From the NCBI RefSeq assembly GCF_004363235.1, contig NZ_SNYW01000009.1:1-64000 (forward strand): 64,000 bases of DNA, written 5' to 3'. How positions within the stretch are numbered: position 1 is the first letter of the stretch; each line of letters opens with the position of its first letter. Below, piece after piece: positions 19,360-29,210 of this stretch. Both the position numbers and the translations under genes were made by a program. This DNA comes from Dongia mobilis (lineage in GTDB: Bacteria; Pseudomonadota; Alphaproteobacteria; Dongiales; Dongiaceae). The notes beneath the pieces are model-generated. The model worked only from the letters and a program-made list of their open reading frames with translations. It did no database searches and was not told where the DNA came from.

Positions 19360-20103
19360 ATGGCGGACGCCAAGGGCAATCAGGAACCGTCGATGGAGGA
19401 AATTCTAGCCTCCATCCGACGAATCATTTCCGAAGGCGAGGAGCCGCAGGACACGGAGGCCGCCGCCCCAGCGGCCAATGGCGCCGCCAATGGACATGCC
19501 GAAGAAGATGACGACGATGCGCTGGTTCTGACCGATATGGTAGTCGGCGACAGCAATGTCGTCGAACTGAAGGAGGAGGCGCCGGCACCGGTTGCCGCTC
19601 CGGAACCTGCTCAGGAGCCGGAACCGGAACTTGAAGCCGCGCCCGAACTCGCCCCTGAACCGGCCCCAGCGGCGGAGATCGAGGCGGAGCCTTTCCAGGC
19701 GGCAGAAGCCCCGGCCGACCTGGGATCGGACGAAATCGAACTGGACGAAGAGGCGAGCATGCCGCCGGCAGAACCGGCGCCTGCATCGCCGGGCGGATTT
19801 GCCGTGACGCCGCAACCTGCCGAGCCGGCCGCTGCGGCCGCGGAAAATGCCGAGGAAGCGCCGCTGGTGTCGCCGGATGTTGCTGCTGCCAGCGCCGCCA
19901 CCATGGCGCAACTGGTGGCGCGCAAGGCCTCGACGGCGATGCCGCGAAACCAGACGCTGGACGGTCTTCTGGTCGAAACCCTGGTGCGCCAGGCCGTCGA
20001 GCCGATGCTGAAGGACTGGCTGGACCAGCATCTGCAGGAGATCGTCGAGCGCCTGGTGCGCCGCGAGGTCGAACGCCTGTCGCGCAAGGCCGAATTGAGC
20101 TGA
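19360..20103 (+). CDS. popZ: PopZ-type cell-pole organizing protein (DUF2497)
   Basis: 247 residues. PopZ forms a condensate at the cell pole that anchors the chromosome centromere and recruits cell-cycle regulators. The hallmark parts are present: an N-terminal helix with E-P-S-M-E-E-I-L-A-S-I-R-R-I-I-S (residues 9-24), a central disordered Pro/Glu/Ala-rich acidic stretch (about 55-175), and a C-terminal helical assembly region with L-V-E-T-L-V-R-Q-A-V-E-P-M-L-K-D-W-L followed by a basic end. The position directly upstream of valS is the classical one. ATG 19360 is preceded by a weak AGGGA. The acidic linker length varies freely in this family. Confidence 0.9.
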   Translation: MADAKGNQEPSMEEILASIRRIISEGEEPQDTEAAAPAANGAANGHAEEDDDDALVLTDMVVGDSNVVELKEEAPAPVAAPEPAQEPEPELEAAPELAPEPAPAAEIEAEPFQAAEAPADLGSDEIELDEEASMPPAEPAPASPGGFAVTPQPAEPAAAAAENAEEAPLVSPDVAAASAATMAQLVARKASTAMPRNQTLDGLLVETLVRQAVEPMLKDWLDQHLQEIVERLVRREVERLSRKAELS

Positions 20104-20196
20104 ATTCGGCAGGAATCCGCCCGTTTGACTAGCCCCCCGGGATCGGTATAACTCCCGGCAATCCTCGCATTTTCCTGACATGAAGGTTGGCCAGCG

Positions 20197-22848
20197 ATGC
20201 TGGAAAAGACGTTTCAACCCGCCGAGGTTGAGAAAAAGCATTACGACGCCTGGGAGAAGGCCGGCGCCTTTGCCGCCCATCCCACCTCGAACAAGGCGCC
20301 CTATACCATCATGATGCCGCCGCCCAATGTGACGGGCAGCCTGCATATGGGCCACGCGCTTACCTTTACGCTTCAGGATATCCTCATCCGCTATCAGCGC
20401 ATGAAGGGCCGCGATGCCCTGTGGCAGCCGGGCACCGATCATGCCGGCATCGCCACCCAGATGGTTGTCGAGCGGCAGCTGGGCGAAAAGGGCTTCAAGC
20501 GCACGGACCTTGGCCGCGAAAGATTCCTGGAAAAGGTGTGGGAGTGGAAGGCTGAATCCGGCGGCACCATCACGCGCCAGCTGCGCCGCCTTGGCGCCTC
20601 GCCGGATTGGCCGCGCGAGCGCTTCACTATGGATGAGGGGCTCAACAACGCCGTCCGCAAGGTGTTCGTCGAGCTTTACCGCCAGGGCCTGATCTATCGT
20701 GACAAGCGTCTGGTCAATTGGGACCCGAAGCTGCACACGGCAATCTCCGACCTCGAAGTCGTGCAGAAGGAACACAAGGGCCATCTGTGGCATTTCAAGT
20801 ATCCGGTCGAGGGGCAGGAGGGGCGCTATCTCACGGTGGCGACGACTCGCCCCGAGACGATGCTGGGTGACACCGCCGTTGCCGTGAATGCCGAGGACGC
20901 GCGCTATCAGGATCTCATCGGCAAGCATCTCGTCCTGCCGCTGGTCGGCCGGCGCATTCCGGTCGTGGCTGACGACCATGCCGACCCGGAAACAGGATCG
21001 GGCGCGGTGAAGATCACGCCGGCGCACGACTTCAACGATTTCGAGGTTGGGCGCCGTCACAGCCTCGAGATGATCAACATCTTCGACAAGGATGCGCGGC
21101 TCAACGAGAACGTGCCGGAAGCCTATCGCGGCCTGGATCGCTACGAGGCACGCAAGCGGGTCGTGGCCGATCTCGAGGCATTGGGCCTGGTCGAGAAGAT
21201 TGATGACCACACGCTGATGCTGCCCTACGGCGACCGTTCAGGCGTCGTCATCGAGCCCTGGCTGACCGACCAGTGGTATTGCGATGCGCATACCCTCGCC
21301 CAGCCGGCGATCAAGGCGGTGGAGGAAGGGCGCACCGTCTTCGTGCCGAAGCAGTGGGAGAACACCTATTTCGACTGGATGCGCAACATCCAGCCCTGGT
21401 GCATCTCGCGCCAGCTGTGGTGGGGCCATCAGATACCGGCCTGGTACGGTCCGGACGGCGAGGTCTTCGTCGCTGCCGATGAGGCCGAAGCCAAGGAGGT
21501 CGCCGACAAGCACTATGGCAAGGCGGTCGAGCTCAACCGCGATCCCGACGTGCTGGATACCTGGTTCTCCTCGGCATTGTGGCCGTTTTCGACCCTCGGC
21601 TGGCCCGAGCAGACCCCGGAACTCGCCCGCTACTATCCTGGTGACGTTCTCGTCACCGGATTTGACATCATCTTCTTCTGGGTCGCCCGGATGATGATGA
21701 TGGGCATGCATTTCATGGGCGATGTACCGTTCCGCACGGTCTACATCCATGCGCTCGTGCGCGACGAGCACGGCCAGAAGATGTCGAAGTCGAAGGGCAA
21801 TGTCATCGACCCGCTCGACCTCATCGACAAATATGGCTGCGATGCCCTGCGCTTCACTCTGACCGCCTTGGCGGCTCAGGGCCGCGACATAAAAATGTCG
21901 GAGAACCGCGTCGAGGGTTATCGCAATTTTGCGACCAAGCTGTGGAATGCGACGCGCTTCTGCCTGATGAACGAATGCCGCGCCGACCCGGCCTTCGACC
22001 CCGCCAGGGTAAAGGCGCCGGTCAATCGCTGGATGATCGGCAGGCTTGCCGCCTGCGCGCAGAATGTCGACCAGGCGATGGCGCAGTATCGCTACAACGA
22101 TGCGGCGGCCGCGCTCTATCGCTGCATCTGGAACGAGTTCTGCGACTGGTATGTCGAGTTCACCAAGCCGATCATCCAGGGCGAGGACGAGGATCTGAAG
22201 GCGGAAACCCGGGCCTGCACGGCCTGGGTGCTGGGCCAGTTGCTGCATCTGCTGCATCCCTTCATGCCCTATATCACCGAGGAATTGTGGCCGCAGCTCG
22301 GCGCTGCCAATACATCCTTGTTGATCACCGAGCCCTGGCCGGATTTCGGAACGCTGAACGTCGATGCCGAGGCAGGCGCCGATCTCGACTGGGTTATCCG
22401 GCTGGTGTCGGAGATTCGCACCCTGCGGGCCGAGATGAATGTGCCGCCAGGGCCGCAGATCCCGGTCCTCATCCGGGATGCGGGCGCAAGGACGCTGGCT
22501 CGCCTCAGGGCCTATGACGATCTCATCCGTCGCCTTGGCCGCATCGAAAAGATCGATGTGCTGGCGGGCGACGGCCCAAAGGGGGCGGCCCAGATCGTCA
22601 TCGACGAGGCGACGGTCCTGCTGCCCCTGGCCGGTCTCATTGACGTGGAGAAGGAGCGGGCGCGCCTTACGAAGGATCTCGACAAGGCGTCGGCCGAGGG
22701 TGAGAAAATCGCCAAAAAGCTGGCCAATGCCCAGTTCGTGGCCAAGGCCGATCCGGCAGTGGTGGAGGAACAGCGCCAGCGGCTGGCCGAGATCGAGCAG
22801 ATGCGGCAGAAGCTCAATCTGGCCCTGGAGCGCCTGGCGGGCCTATAG
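20197..22848 (+). CDS. valS: Valyl-tRNA synthetase
   Basis: Class I aminoacyl-tRNA synthetase of 883 residues that charges tRNA-Val in the cytoplasm. The HIGH-type motif is H50-M-G-H and the KMSKS motif is at about 528-532 in [11 protein letters not shown] large editing (CP1) domain lies between them, with the [10 protein letters not shown] editing element. The C-terminal ~70 residues form the Val-specific coiled-coil arm, with alternating Lys, Glu and Ala. Length is normal for a bacterial ValRS. The start at 20197 leads directly into the conserved N-terminus. Confidence 0.97.
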   Translation: MLEKTFQPAEVEKKHYDAWEKAGAFAAHPTSNKAPYTIMMPPPNVTGSLHMGHALTFTLQDILIRYQRMKGRDALWQPGTDHAGIATQMVVERQLGEKGFKRTDLGRERFLEKVWEWKAESGGTITRQLRRLGASPDWPRERFTMDEGLNNAVRKVFVELYRQGLIYRDKRLVNWDPKLHTAISDLEVVQKEHKGHLWHFKYPVEGQEGRYLTVATTRPETMLGDTAVAVNAEDARYQDLIGKHLVLPLVGRRIPVVADDHADPETGSGAVKITPAHDFNDFEVGRRHSLEMINIFDKDARLNENVPEAYRGLDRYEARKRVVADLEALGLVEKIDDHTLMLPYGDRSGVVIEPWLTDQWYCDAHTLAQPAIKAVEEGRTVFVPKQWENTYFDWMRNIQPWCISRQLWWGHQIPAWYGPDGEVFVAADEAEAKEVADKHYGKAVELNRDPDVLDTWFSSALWPFSTLGWPEQTPELARYYPGDVLVTGFDIIFFWVARMMMMGMHFMGDVPFRTVYIHALVRDEHGQKMSKSKGNVIDPLDLIDKYGCDALRFTLTALAAQGRDIKMSENRVEGYRNFATKLWNATRFCLMNECRADPAFDPARVKAPVNRWMIGRLAACAQNVDQAMAQYRYNDAAAALYRCIWNEFCDWYVEFTKPIIQGEDEDLKAETRACTAWVLGQLLHLLHPFMPYITEELWPQLGAANTSLLITEPWPDFGTLNVDAEAGADLDWVIRLVSEIRTLRAEMNVPPGPQIPVLIRDAGARTLARLRAYDDLIRRLGRIEKIDVLAGDGPKGAAQIVIDEATVLLPLAGLIDVEKERARLTKDLDKASAEGEKIAKKLANAQFVAKADPAVVEEQRQRLAEIEQMRQKLNLALERLAGL

Positions 22849-23030
22849 CCGAGACTCCTTCGTCATTCCGAGGCACGACCAGCGGGATCAGGTATGGGCG
22901 GGCAAGTTGCGTCGGATTGAGGCTGACGCCCGGGTCGGGGCCGGCCGTGGCGATAGGGTTTTATGGGACCACTATCCCCCTTCAGTAGTCACCGGCTTGC
23001 CCGGCAGGGCCGCGGCGGCATAATGGCGGG

Positions 23031-23663
23031 ATGCGTGCCAGCCCTGTCGTCGCCAGCCTGCTGATCCTCGCCGCCGCCTCGTTGGCCATGGCCGCGCCCG
23101 CGCAAGCCGAGCCGATCACCCATCTCGGCATCGAGTTCTCCGACGAGCTGGGCGGGTTTCGCCTTCTCTCCGTCTCCGGTACCGGGACGGTCGATGATCC
23201 GCTTACGGTGGTGGAGGAGATTACCGAACCGCAGCGCCATGTCATTTTGACGATTCGCGGATTCGGGCGCCATTTCGGCAATCGCGTCGGCTCGCTGCAC
23301 CTTGCCGGCTTTGCCATGCGCAAGATCGTCCATAATCGCAGCGACAATGTCTGGCGCAACTACCAGATGGAACTGCGCGAGGTGACGACCCGCCGATCCA
23401 ACTATGGCGACGGACTGAGCTTCGGCCAGAATTCGACCCTCGCGGAGACCTTTGCCTGGAGTACCTATCCCCGGATCCAGCGGACCGATGAGCCGGAGGA
23501 CTCGCTCGGCTTCAGCGGTGCTGCCATCGATCCCGGAGAAAGTGCCGAATTCCGCTTCATCATTACCGACATGTCGCCGGTCTGGCAGTTCTATCTGGTG
23601 CAGATTCCATTGCAGCCGCTGTCGCGTCAGGATCAAGGCGGCGTCAATTGGGCCGCGCGCTAG
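23031..23663 (+). CDS. Exported protein of unknown function
   Basis: 210 residues with a clear signal peptide (residues 1-25, ending A-P-A-Q-A). The mature part looks all-beta, with alternating hydrophobic and polar residues, and has no cysteines and no motif that I recognise. It lies between valS and a dehydratase gene, about 180 bp after valS, probably as a separate unit. Codon use and composition match the surroundings, so it does not look recently acquired. A small periplasmic beta-sandwich is a fair structural guess; function is unknown. Confidence 0.65.
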   Translation: MRASPVVASLLILAAASLAMAAPAQAEPITHLGIEFSDELGGFRLLSVSGTGTVDDPLTVVEEITEPQRHVILTIRGFGRHFGNRVGSLHLAGFAMRKIVHNRSDNVWRNYQMELREVTTRRSNYGDGLSFGQNSTLAETFAWSTYPRIQRTDEPEDSLGFSGAAIDPGESAEFRFIITDMSPVWQFYLVQIPLQPLSRQDQGGVNWAAR

Positions 23664-23789
23664 GCCAGTACAATGCCGCAATGCAGCATCGCGTATGAAT
23701 CTTGCGCCGGGGTAATGGCGCAAGGGGTGCCTCGCCCGCTATCCTGCTGCGCCTGATGCCCCAGACCAGACATTTGAGGGAAGTCCGCC

Positions 23790-25514
23790 ATGACTGCCGA
23801 ACGCTTCGACAAGTCCAAACTGCCCAGCCGCCATGTCTCCATCGGTCCGCAATCGGCGCCCCATCGTTCCTATTATTATGCCATGGGCATGACCGAGAAG
23901 GAGATCGCCCAGCCCTTCGTCGCCGTCGCCACCACCTGGAACGAGGCTGCCCCCTGCAACATCTCGCTTCAGCGCCAGGCCCAGGCAGTCAAAAAGGGTG
24001 TCAAAGCGGCCGGCGGAACGCCGCGCGAGTTTACGACCATCACGGTCACCGACGGCATCGCCATGGGCCATGCCGGGATGAAATCCTCGTTGGTCAGCCG
24101 CGAGGTGATCGCGGATTCGGTGGAGTTGACCATGCGCGGCCATTGTTATGACGCCATCGTCGGTCTGGCCGGCTGCGACAAGTCACTTCCCGGCCTGATG
24201 ATGGCGATGGTGCGCCTCAACGTGCCCTCGGTCTTCATGTATGGCGGCTCGATCCTGCCGGGACGACACAAGGGCAAGGACGTGACCGTGCAGGACGTGT
24301 TCGAGGCCGTCGGCAGGCATTCCGCGGGCAACATGTCCGACGAGGAACTGCACGAACTGGAATGTGTCGCCTGTCCCTCGGCGGGCTCCTGCGGCGGCCA
24401 GTTCACCGCCAACACCATGGCCTGCGTCTCCGAGGCGATCGGCCTCGCGCTGCCGGGATCGGCTGGCGCCCCGGCCCCCTATGAAAGCCGCGATGCCTAT
24501 GCCGAAGCATCCGGCCAGCAGGTGATGGAGTTGATTGCCGGCAATATCCGCCCGCGGGACATCGTGACGCGGAAATCGCTGGAAAACGCCGCGCGGGTGG
24601 TGGCGGCATCGGGTGGTTCGACCAATGCCGGCCTGCATCTCCCGGCCATCGCCCATGAATGCGGCATCGATTTCGACTTGCACGATGTCTGCCGCATCTT
24701 CCGCGAGACGCCTTATATCGCCGATCTCAAGCCCGGCGGTCGCTATGTCGCCCGCGACATGTACGAAATCGGCGGCGTGCCGGTCCTTCTCAAGGCTCTG
24801 CTGGATGGTGGCTATCTGCATGGCGACTGCTTGACCGTGACTGGCAAAACCCTGGCCGAAAATCTGGCGGGCTACCGCCTGCCGGAAGACCAGGATGTCA
24901 TCCGCCCTGTTTCCAATCCGCTTTCGACGACGGGTGGTGTCGTCGGCCTGCGCGGCAATCTGGCGCCGGAAGGGGCAATCGTGAAAATCGCCGGTATGAA
25001 GAACCTCAAATTCACCGGCACGGCCCGCTGCTTCGATTGCGAGGAGGATGCCTTCAAGGCGGTCGAGCGGCGCGACTATCGGGAAGGCGAGGTGATCGTC
25101 ATCCGCTATGAGGGACCGAAAGGCGGCCCGGGCATGCGCGAAATGCTGGCAACGACGGCCGCGATCTATGGCCAGGGCATGGGCGACAAGGTCGCGCTCA
25201 TCACCGACGGTCGCTTCTCTGGCGCCACGCGCGGGTTCTGCATAGGCCATGTCGGCCCGGAAGCAGCGGTTGGTGGCCCCATCGGCCTGCTGAGGGATGG
25301 CGACCGTATCACCATCGATGCATCAACCGGCGAAATCTCTGTCGCCTTGTCGGAGGCGGAACTGGCCGAGCGGCGCAAGGCGTGGCAGCCGCGCCGGACG
25401 AACTATCAATCGGGCGCCTTGTGGAAATATGCCCAGACTGTCGGCACGGCCGAGAAGGGCGCCGTGACGCATCCCGGCGGCAAGGCAGAAACGCATGTAT
25501 TCGCGGACATCTAG
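23790..25514 (+). CDS. Dihydroxy-acid dehydratase, short 2Fe-2S-type (IlvD/Edd family)
   Basis: 574 residues. IlvD/Edd enzymes dehydrate dihydroxy acids or sugar acids with a labile Fe-S cluster. Candidate cluster cysteines are in P-C-N-I-S-L, A-G-C-D-K-S and [15 protein letters not shown]. The [17 protein letters not shown] motif and overall length resemble the shorter 2Fe-2S branch rather than the E. coli-type enzyme. A full-length E. coli-type ilvD is also present at 40304-42151, so this paralogue could be a back-up valine/isoleucine enzyme or act on a sugar acid. A glutathione transferase gene follows 15 bp later. Substrate cannot be decided from sequence alone. Confidence 0.85.
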   Translation: MTAERFDKSKLPSRHVSIGPQSAPHRSYYYAMGMTEKEIAQPFVAVATTWNEAAPCNISLQRQAQAVKKGVKAAGGTPREFTTITVTDGIAMGHAGMKSSLVSREVIADSVELTMRGHCYDAIVGLAGCDKSLPGLMMAMVRLNVPSVFMYGGSILPGRHKGKDVTVQDVFEAVGRHSAGNMSDEELHELECVACPSAGSCGGQFTANTMACVSEAIGLALPGSAGAPAPYESRDAYAEASGQQVMELIAGNIRPRDIVTRKSLENAARVVAASGGSTNAGLHLPAIAHECGIDFDLHDVCRIFRETPYIADLKPGGRYVARDMYEIGGVPVLLKALLDGGYLHGDCLTVTGKTLAENLAGYRLPEDQDVIRPVSNPLSTTGGVVGLRGNLAPEGAIVKIAGMKNLKFTGTARCFDCEEDAFKAVERRDYREGEVIVIRYEGPKGGPGMREMLATTAAIYGQGMGDKVALITDGRFSGATRGFCIGHVGPEAAVGGPIGLLRDGDRITIDASTGEISVALSEAELAERRKAWQPRRTNYQSGALWKYAQTVGTAEKGAVTHPGGKAETHVFADI

Positions 25515-25529
25515 CAACAGGAAGGTATC

Positions 25530-26174
25530 ATGTCGCTGACATTCTATTATGGATCCGGCTCGCCCTATGCGTGGAAAGTCTGGCTGGCGCTGGAGCACAA
25601 GGGCATCCCGCACGAAGCGAAGCGGTTGAGCTTCGACAATGACGATACCAAGACGCCGCAATTCCTGGCGGTGAATCCGCGCGGCCGCGTCCCGGCGATC
25701 CTGGATGATGGTTTTGCGATTTGGGAATCGGCGGCCATTCTCGAATATCTGGAGGAGCGCTATCCGCAAAATCCCCTGTTGCCGACGGACATTCATGGCC
25801 GGGCGACGGTGCGGCGCCTGGTCGCCGAGGCCGACAACTATCTGTCTCCGGCCAGTGGCGAGTTGATCGAACAGGCGGTTTATCTGTCGCCGGCCGAGCG
25901 TGACCCGGAAAAGTCACGCGCCGCCTGCCAGCGCATGGGTGACGAATTGCGGCGCTTCGAGGACTATCTGAAGGGAGAGTTCCTGCATGAAAGCCTGAGC
26001 CTCGCCGACTTCGCTGCCTTCCCCTATATCCGCCTGGCGCAGCGCGCCGACGAGCGGGCGCCGGGGCTCGGCATTGCCAGGGCGGACATGCCGGCCGGAA
26101 TCCGCGCCTGGATGGATCGGATCGAGGCCTTGCCCTATTATGCCCGCACCATCCCGCCGCACTGGAAATCCTGA
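25530..26174 (+). CDS. Glutathione S-transferase family protein
   Basis: 214 residues with the standard two-domain layout. The N-terminal thioredoxin-like domain (1-78) has S-G-S-P-Y-A-W-K-V near the active site, the cis-Pro in G-R-V-P-A-I-L and the glutathione-contacting E-S-A-A-I-L-E-Y-L. A helical C-terminal domain (about 85-210) contains S-L-A-D-F-A-A-F-P-Y. Members conjugate or reduce electrophiles with glutathione in the cytoplasm. The gene starts 15 bp after the dehydratase, with a good AGGAAGG ribosome site, and LemA follows 15 bp after its stop, so the three may be co-transcribed. Substrate is unknown. Confidence 0.9.
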   Translation: MSLTFYYGSGSPYAWKVWLALEHKGIPHEAKRLSFDNDDTKTPQFLAVNPRGRVPAILDDGFAIWESAAILEYLEERYPQNPLLPTDIHGRATVRRLVAEADNYLSPASGELIEQAVYLSPAERDPEKSRAACQRMGDELRRFEDYLKGEFLHESLSLADFAAFPYIRLAQRADERAPGLGIARADMPAGIRAWMDRIEALPYYARTIPPHWKS

Positions 26175-26189
26175 CAGGAGGGAGCGCGC

Positions 26190-26804
26190 ATGCGCATCGT
26201 TGGCTTCGTCATCCTGGGCCTGGTGATTGCCGTCCTGGTCTGGGCGGCGACCGGTATCAATGCCATTCCGACCAAGGAAGAAAACGCCGGCGCCGCCTGG
26301 GCACAGGTCCTGAACCAATACCAGCGCCGTGCCGAACTTGTGCCCAATCTGGTTGCCGTGGTGAAAGGGGCTGCCGAATTCGAAAAATCGACGCTGGAAT
26401 CGGTGGTCGAGGCCCGCTCGCGTGTCGGCAGCATGCAGGTGCCGGCGGACATTCTGACCAATCCCGAGGCGATGCGTTCATTCGACGCCAATCAGGGGGC
26501 ATTGACGTCGGCGCTTTCCCGCCTGCTGGTGGTGGTTGAGCAGTATCCGAACCTGAAGGCGACCGAGGGTTTCCAGACGCTCCAGGCCCAGCTTGAGGGG
26601 ACCGAAAACCGCATTGCGGTGGCGCGGCGCGACTTCATCGAGGCGGTGCGCAGCTATAACACGGAACTGAAGACCTTCCCCGGCGTGCTGTGGAAGAACC
26701 TGCTCTATCAGGATCGTGCGTTGATGCAGCAGCTGGAGGTCGAACCGGCGAAGATGGAAGTTCCGATGGTGGATTTTGGTGCCGGCAATTCAGTCGAGCA
26801 ATAA
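26190..26804 (+). CDS. LemA family protein
   Basis: 204 residues. An N-terminal hydrophobic helix (about 4-24) anchors a four-helix periplasmic or outward-facing domain. The family motifs N-x-Y-Q-R-R-A-E-L-V-P-N-L-V, A-R-S-x-V and E-N-R-I-A-V-A-R-R-D-F are all present. LemA proteins are widespread, their biochemical role is unsettled, and they commonly sit next to TPM-domain proteins, as here. A strong AGGAGG ribosome site precedes ATG 26190. Confidence 0.92.
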   Translation: MRIVGFVILGLVIAVLVWAATGINAIPTKEENAGAAWAQVLNQYQRRAELVPNLVAVVKGAAEFEKSTLESVVEARSRVGSMQVPADILTNPEAMRSFDANQGALTSALSRLLVVVEQYPNLKATEGFQTLQAQLEGTENRIAVARRDFIEAVRSYNTELKTFPGVLWKNLLYQDRALMQQLEVEPAKMEVPMVDFGAGNSVEQ

Positions 26805-27049
26805 CTCATGACGTGGCTACTCTGCCGCGGCGCCATCGGCGCGCCGATTTCCGGATCGTTTGCCTTCCTGGCGTGGCAAGGGAAGTGGCGCCATCGGCGC
26901 AACCCGATGGCCGATGTTCCCATCAATGACCTGCCGGAGGGCATCAGCCGCCGTGGCATGCCACTCGTCAAATCGGGCATGGCGGCGGGCCCCGACACTG
27001 GTGTGGGTGGTTTCGATGCCTGCGGTGGCGGCGAGGGTGGTTGCTAGAC

Positions 27050-27820
27050 ATGGGGATCCTGCCACGCGCCTTGCTTTTGTTGGGGTTGATTCTGATCGCA
27101 CCGCTGCGCAGCGCCACAGCGGAGCCGGCGGTGCCCCCGTTGACCGGCCGGGTGGTTGATCTCGCGGCCATCCTCAGCGAGACCGAGGAACGCGACATCT
27201 CACAACAACTCGCCGTGATCGAGCGCAACAACGGGACGCAGATCGTGGTGGTGACGCTCGCGACCCTGGCAGGCTACGAGATCGAGGAATGGGGGCTGGC
27301 GCTTGGCCGCAACTGGAAAATCGGTCGGGCCGGCAAGGACGACGGCATCGTCATCGTCGTGGCGCCCCGGGACCGCGCCGTCAGGATCGAGGTGGGCTAT
27401 GGCCTGGAGGGGCGCATTCCGGACGCGACGGCGCATCGGATCATCCGGTCCCATATGCTGTTGGCCTTTCGCGAGGCGCATTATGGAGACGGTATCAAGG
27501 CTGCGCTCAATGCATTGCAGCGCAGCCTCGCAGGCATCGAGGCACCAGCACCGTCCGCTGCCACAAAGCAAGGCGGCAAGCTGACGGTACTTCTGGTCGT
27601 GCTCGGCCTCTTTGGCTTTGTTGGGTTGTTCGGCTGGATCTTCTACCTCATCACCCGCAATTTCGATGAGAGTCAGGTCGGAACCGAGGAAAAAAGGTCG
27701 GAGCGGAGTGATCCGCCGGAGCGGTTCAGGTCATCGTCACGCTCGCTTGGCGGCAGAAGCGCCTCCTTTGGTGGACGCGGCGGTTCCTTTGGGGGCGGTG
27801 GGGCGACCGGGCGATGGTAG
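27050..27820 (+). CDS. TPM domain-containing membrane protein (YgcG-type), copy 1
   Basis: 256 residues from ATG 27050; the TTG at 27041 only adds three residues. A signal peptide (1-24) is followed by a TPM domain with L-T-G-R-V-V-D-L-A-A-I-L and V-V-V-T-L-A-T-L-x-G-Y-E-I-E-E-W-G, then R-I-E-V-G-Y-G-L-E-G-R. A transmembrane helix lies at about 185-208, and the tail is Gly/Ser/Arg-rich and ends G-G-G-G-A-T-G-R-W. TPM domains were named for the thylakoid TLP18.3/Psb32 phosphatase relatives; bacterial members have no settled function. Its stop overlaps the start of copy 2, so the two are translationally coupled. Confidence 0.88.
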   Translation: MGILPRALLLLGLILIAPLRSATAEPAVPPLTGRVVDLAAILSETEERDISQQLAVIERNNGTQIVVVTLATLAGYEIEEWGLALGRNWKIGRAGKDDGIVIVVAPRDRAVRIEVGYGLEGRIPDATAHRIIRSHMLLAFREAHYGDGIKAALNALQRSLAGIEAPAPSAATKQGGKLTVLLVVLGLFGFVGLFGWIFYLITRNFDESQVGTEEKRSERSDPPERFRSSSRSLGGRSASFGGRGGSFGGGGATGRW

Positions 27821-28590
27821 TCAATAATCTCTGGCATTTTCGGTTCATCCTGTGGCTGCTTGTGCTGCTGGCGTTCCTTTGCTCCGGACAAATCGCTGTG
27901 GCACAGGATGCCAGCCTGCCAGCCTTGACCGGGCGCGTCGTCGATCGCGCCGACATTCTGTCGTCCGCAGCCGAAGCCACGATTGCTGCGAAATTGGAGG
28001 CGCATGAAAAGGCGACCACGAACCAGATTGTGGTCGTGACGCTGCCCGACCTGATGGGGCGGCCGATCGAAGATTGGGGGCTGATGCTGGGGCGCGGCTG
28101 GGGCATCGGTCAGGCCGAGAAGGACAACGGCGTCGTCTTTCTGATCGCACCAAACGAGCGCGAGTTGCGTATCGAGGTTGGCTATGGCCTTGAAGGAGAA
28201 CTGACCGACGCGCTGGCGGACCAGATCATCCGGGGCGATATCGTACCGCATTTCAAGGCGGGCGACATGGAAGCGGGGATTCTGGCGGGTGTCGACGCCA
28301 TCACTGGCGTGCTGGGTGGAACCTATCGCCCGGCAGCCGAGGTGCCAGACGGCCAGGACCGGATCGGGTCGATCATCGAAGAATTCGTGCCATTCATTGC
28401 TATGGGTATCTGGCTGCTTGCGCTCATCGGCATTTCCGTACGCCGGCGGTGGAACAGGAAGAAGAACGCCTATGAATGGTATTGGCGCGCCGGCAGCGGC
28501 GGGCGATCGGGTAGCTCGTTCCGGTCGGGCGGTGGTTTCTCCGGCGGCGGCGGATCCTTTGGGGGCGGCGGGGCTAGTGGAAGGTGGTAG
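27814..28590 (+). CDS. TPM domain-containing membrane protein (YgcG-type), copy 2
   Basis: 258 residues, starting 7 bp inside the end of copy 1. Architecture is the same: signal peptide ending I-A-V-A, TPM domain starting L-P-A-L-T-G-R-V-V-D-R-A-D-I-L-S, one transmembrane helix at about 193-212, and a Gly/Ser-rich tail ending G-G-G-G-A-S-G-R-W. The close domain match to copy 1 indicates tandem duplication, now well diverged. With LemA and the third TPM protein it forms a four-gene envelope module, probably a membrane complex. Confidence 0.88.
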   Translation: MVVNNLWHFRFILWLLVLLAFLCSGQIAVAQDASLPALTGRVVDRADILSSAAEATIAAKLEAHEKATTNQIVVVTLPDLMGRPIEDWGLMLGRGWGIGQAEKDNGVVFLIAPNERELRIEVGYGLEGELTDALADQIIRGDIVPHFKAGDMEAGILAGVDAITGVLGGTYRPAAEVPDGQDRIGSIIEEFVPFIAMGIWLLALIGISVRRRWNRKKNAYEWYWRAGSGGRSGSSFRSGGGFSGGGGSFGGGGASGRW

Positions 28591-28595
28591 GAAAG

Positions 28596-29210
28596 ATGCT
28601 TTCAGGAGAGGCGATGAGCCGGATCGAAACGGCCATCGGCGCAGTCGAGGCGAGGTCGCGGGCCGAACTGGTGGCGGTCCTGGCGCCGCGCGCCAGCGAG
28701 TACCGGGGAACTGGCCTCGCCTTGTCGGCCCTGTTGGCCTTGCTGGCCGGAATCCTCGCCTGGTACCTGCTGCCCTGGGCCGATGGGGGTGACGTCCTCT
28801 TGGCCGAGCTGGTGGTCTTTCCATTGACCCTGGCGCTGCTCGAACTCACCCCGCTGGGCGACCGGCTGACACTGCGTCCGCTCAAGGCCGAAGCCGCCGC
28901 CCGCCTCGCCCGCGCATCCTTCCTAGATCTTGGACTTGCCGGCACGCCGGAGCGCAATGCGGTTCTCTTCTTTGTCAGCCTGGCTGAGCATCATGTCGAG
29001 ATCATCGCCGATGTCGCGATCCACAGTCGGGTTGGCACCGCCGCGTGGCAGCGCATCGTCGATGCCTTTGCCGCCGATGTCAGGTCGGGTCGACTGGAGG
29101 AGGGGTTTGCGGTGGCCATCGCCGCCATCGGCGATCGGCTGGCCGAGCAGTTTCCCGCCGATGGGGAACGGCGCAACGAGATATCGAACCGCTTTATCGT
29201 CCTAGCGTGA
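28596..29210 (+). CDS. TPM domain-containing protein, copy 3 (C-terminal-type)
   Basis: 204 residues. It opens directly into the TPM domain (R-I-E-T-A-I-G-A-V-E-A-R-S-R-A-E-L-V), without a signal peptide, and has two hydrophobic helices at about 40-85. This is the divergent partner usually encoded third in LemA-TPM clusters. ATG 28596 gives a normal N-terminus M-L-S for this subfamily; ATG 28614 has the better AGGAG ribosome site and is the alternative. The 3' end overlaps the convergent diguanylate cyclase gene by 9 bp. Confidence 0.8.
   Translation: MLSGEAMSRIETAIGAVEARSRAELVAVLAPRASEYRGTGLALSALLALLAGILAWYLLPWADGGDVLLAELVVFPLTLALLELTPLGDRLTLRPLKAEAAARLARASFLDLGLAGTPERNAVLFFVSLAEHHVEIIADVAIHSRVGTAAWQRIVDAFAADVRSGRLEEGFAVAIAAIGDRLAEQFPADGERRNEISNRFIVLA

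Noticed and set aside
19405-21210. 601-residue minus-strand open frame over popZ and valS
   Set aside because: It runs across two conserved genes and its translation has no domain pattern.
26808-27047. 79-residue frame between lemA and the first TPM gene, with a 14-bp direct repeat (26829-26842, 26887-26900)
   Set aside because: No ribosome site, no recognisable protein pattern; the repeat looks like chance GC-rich similarity.
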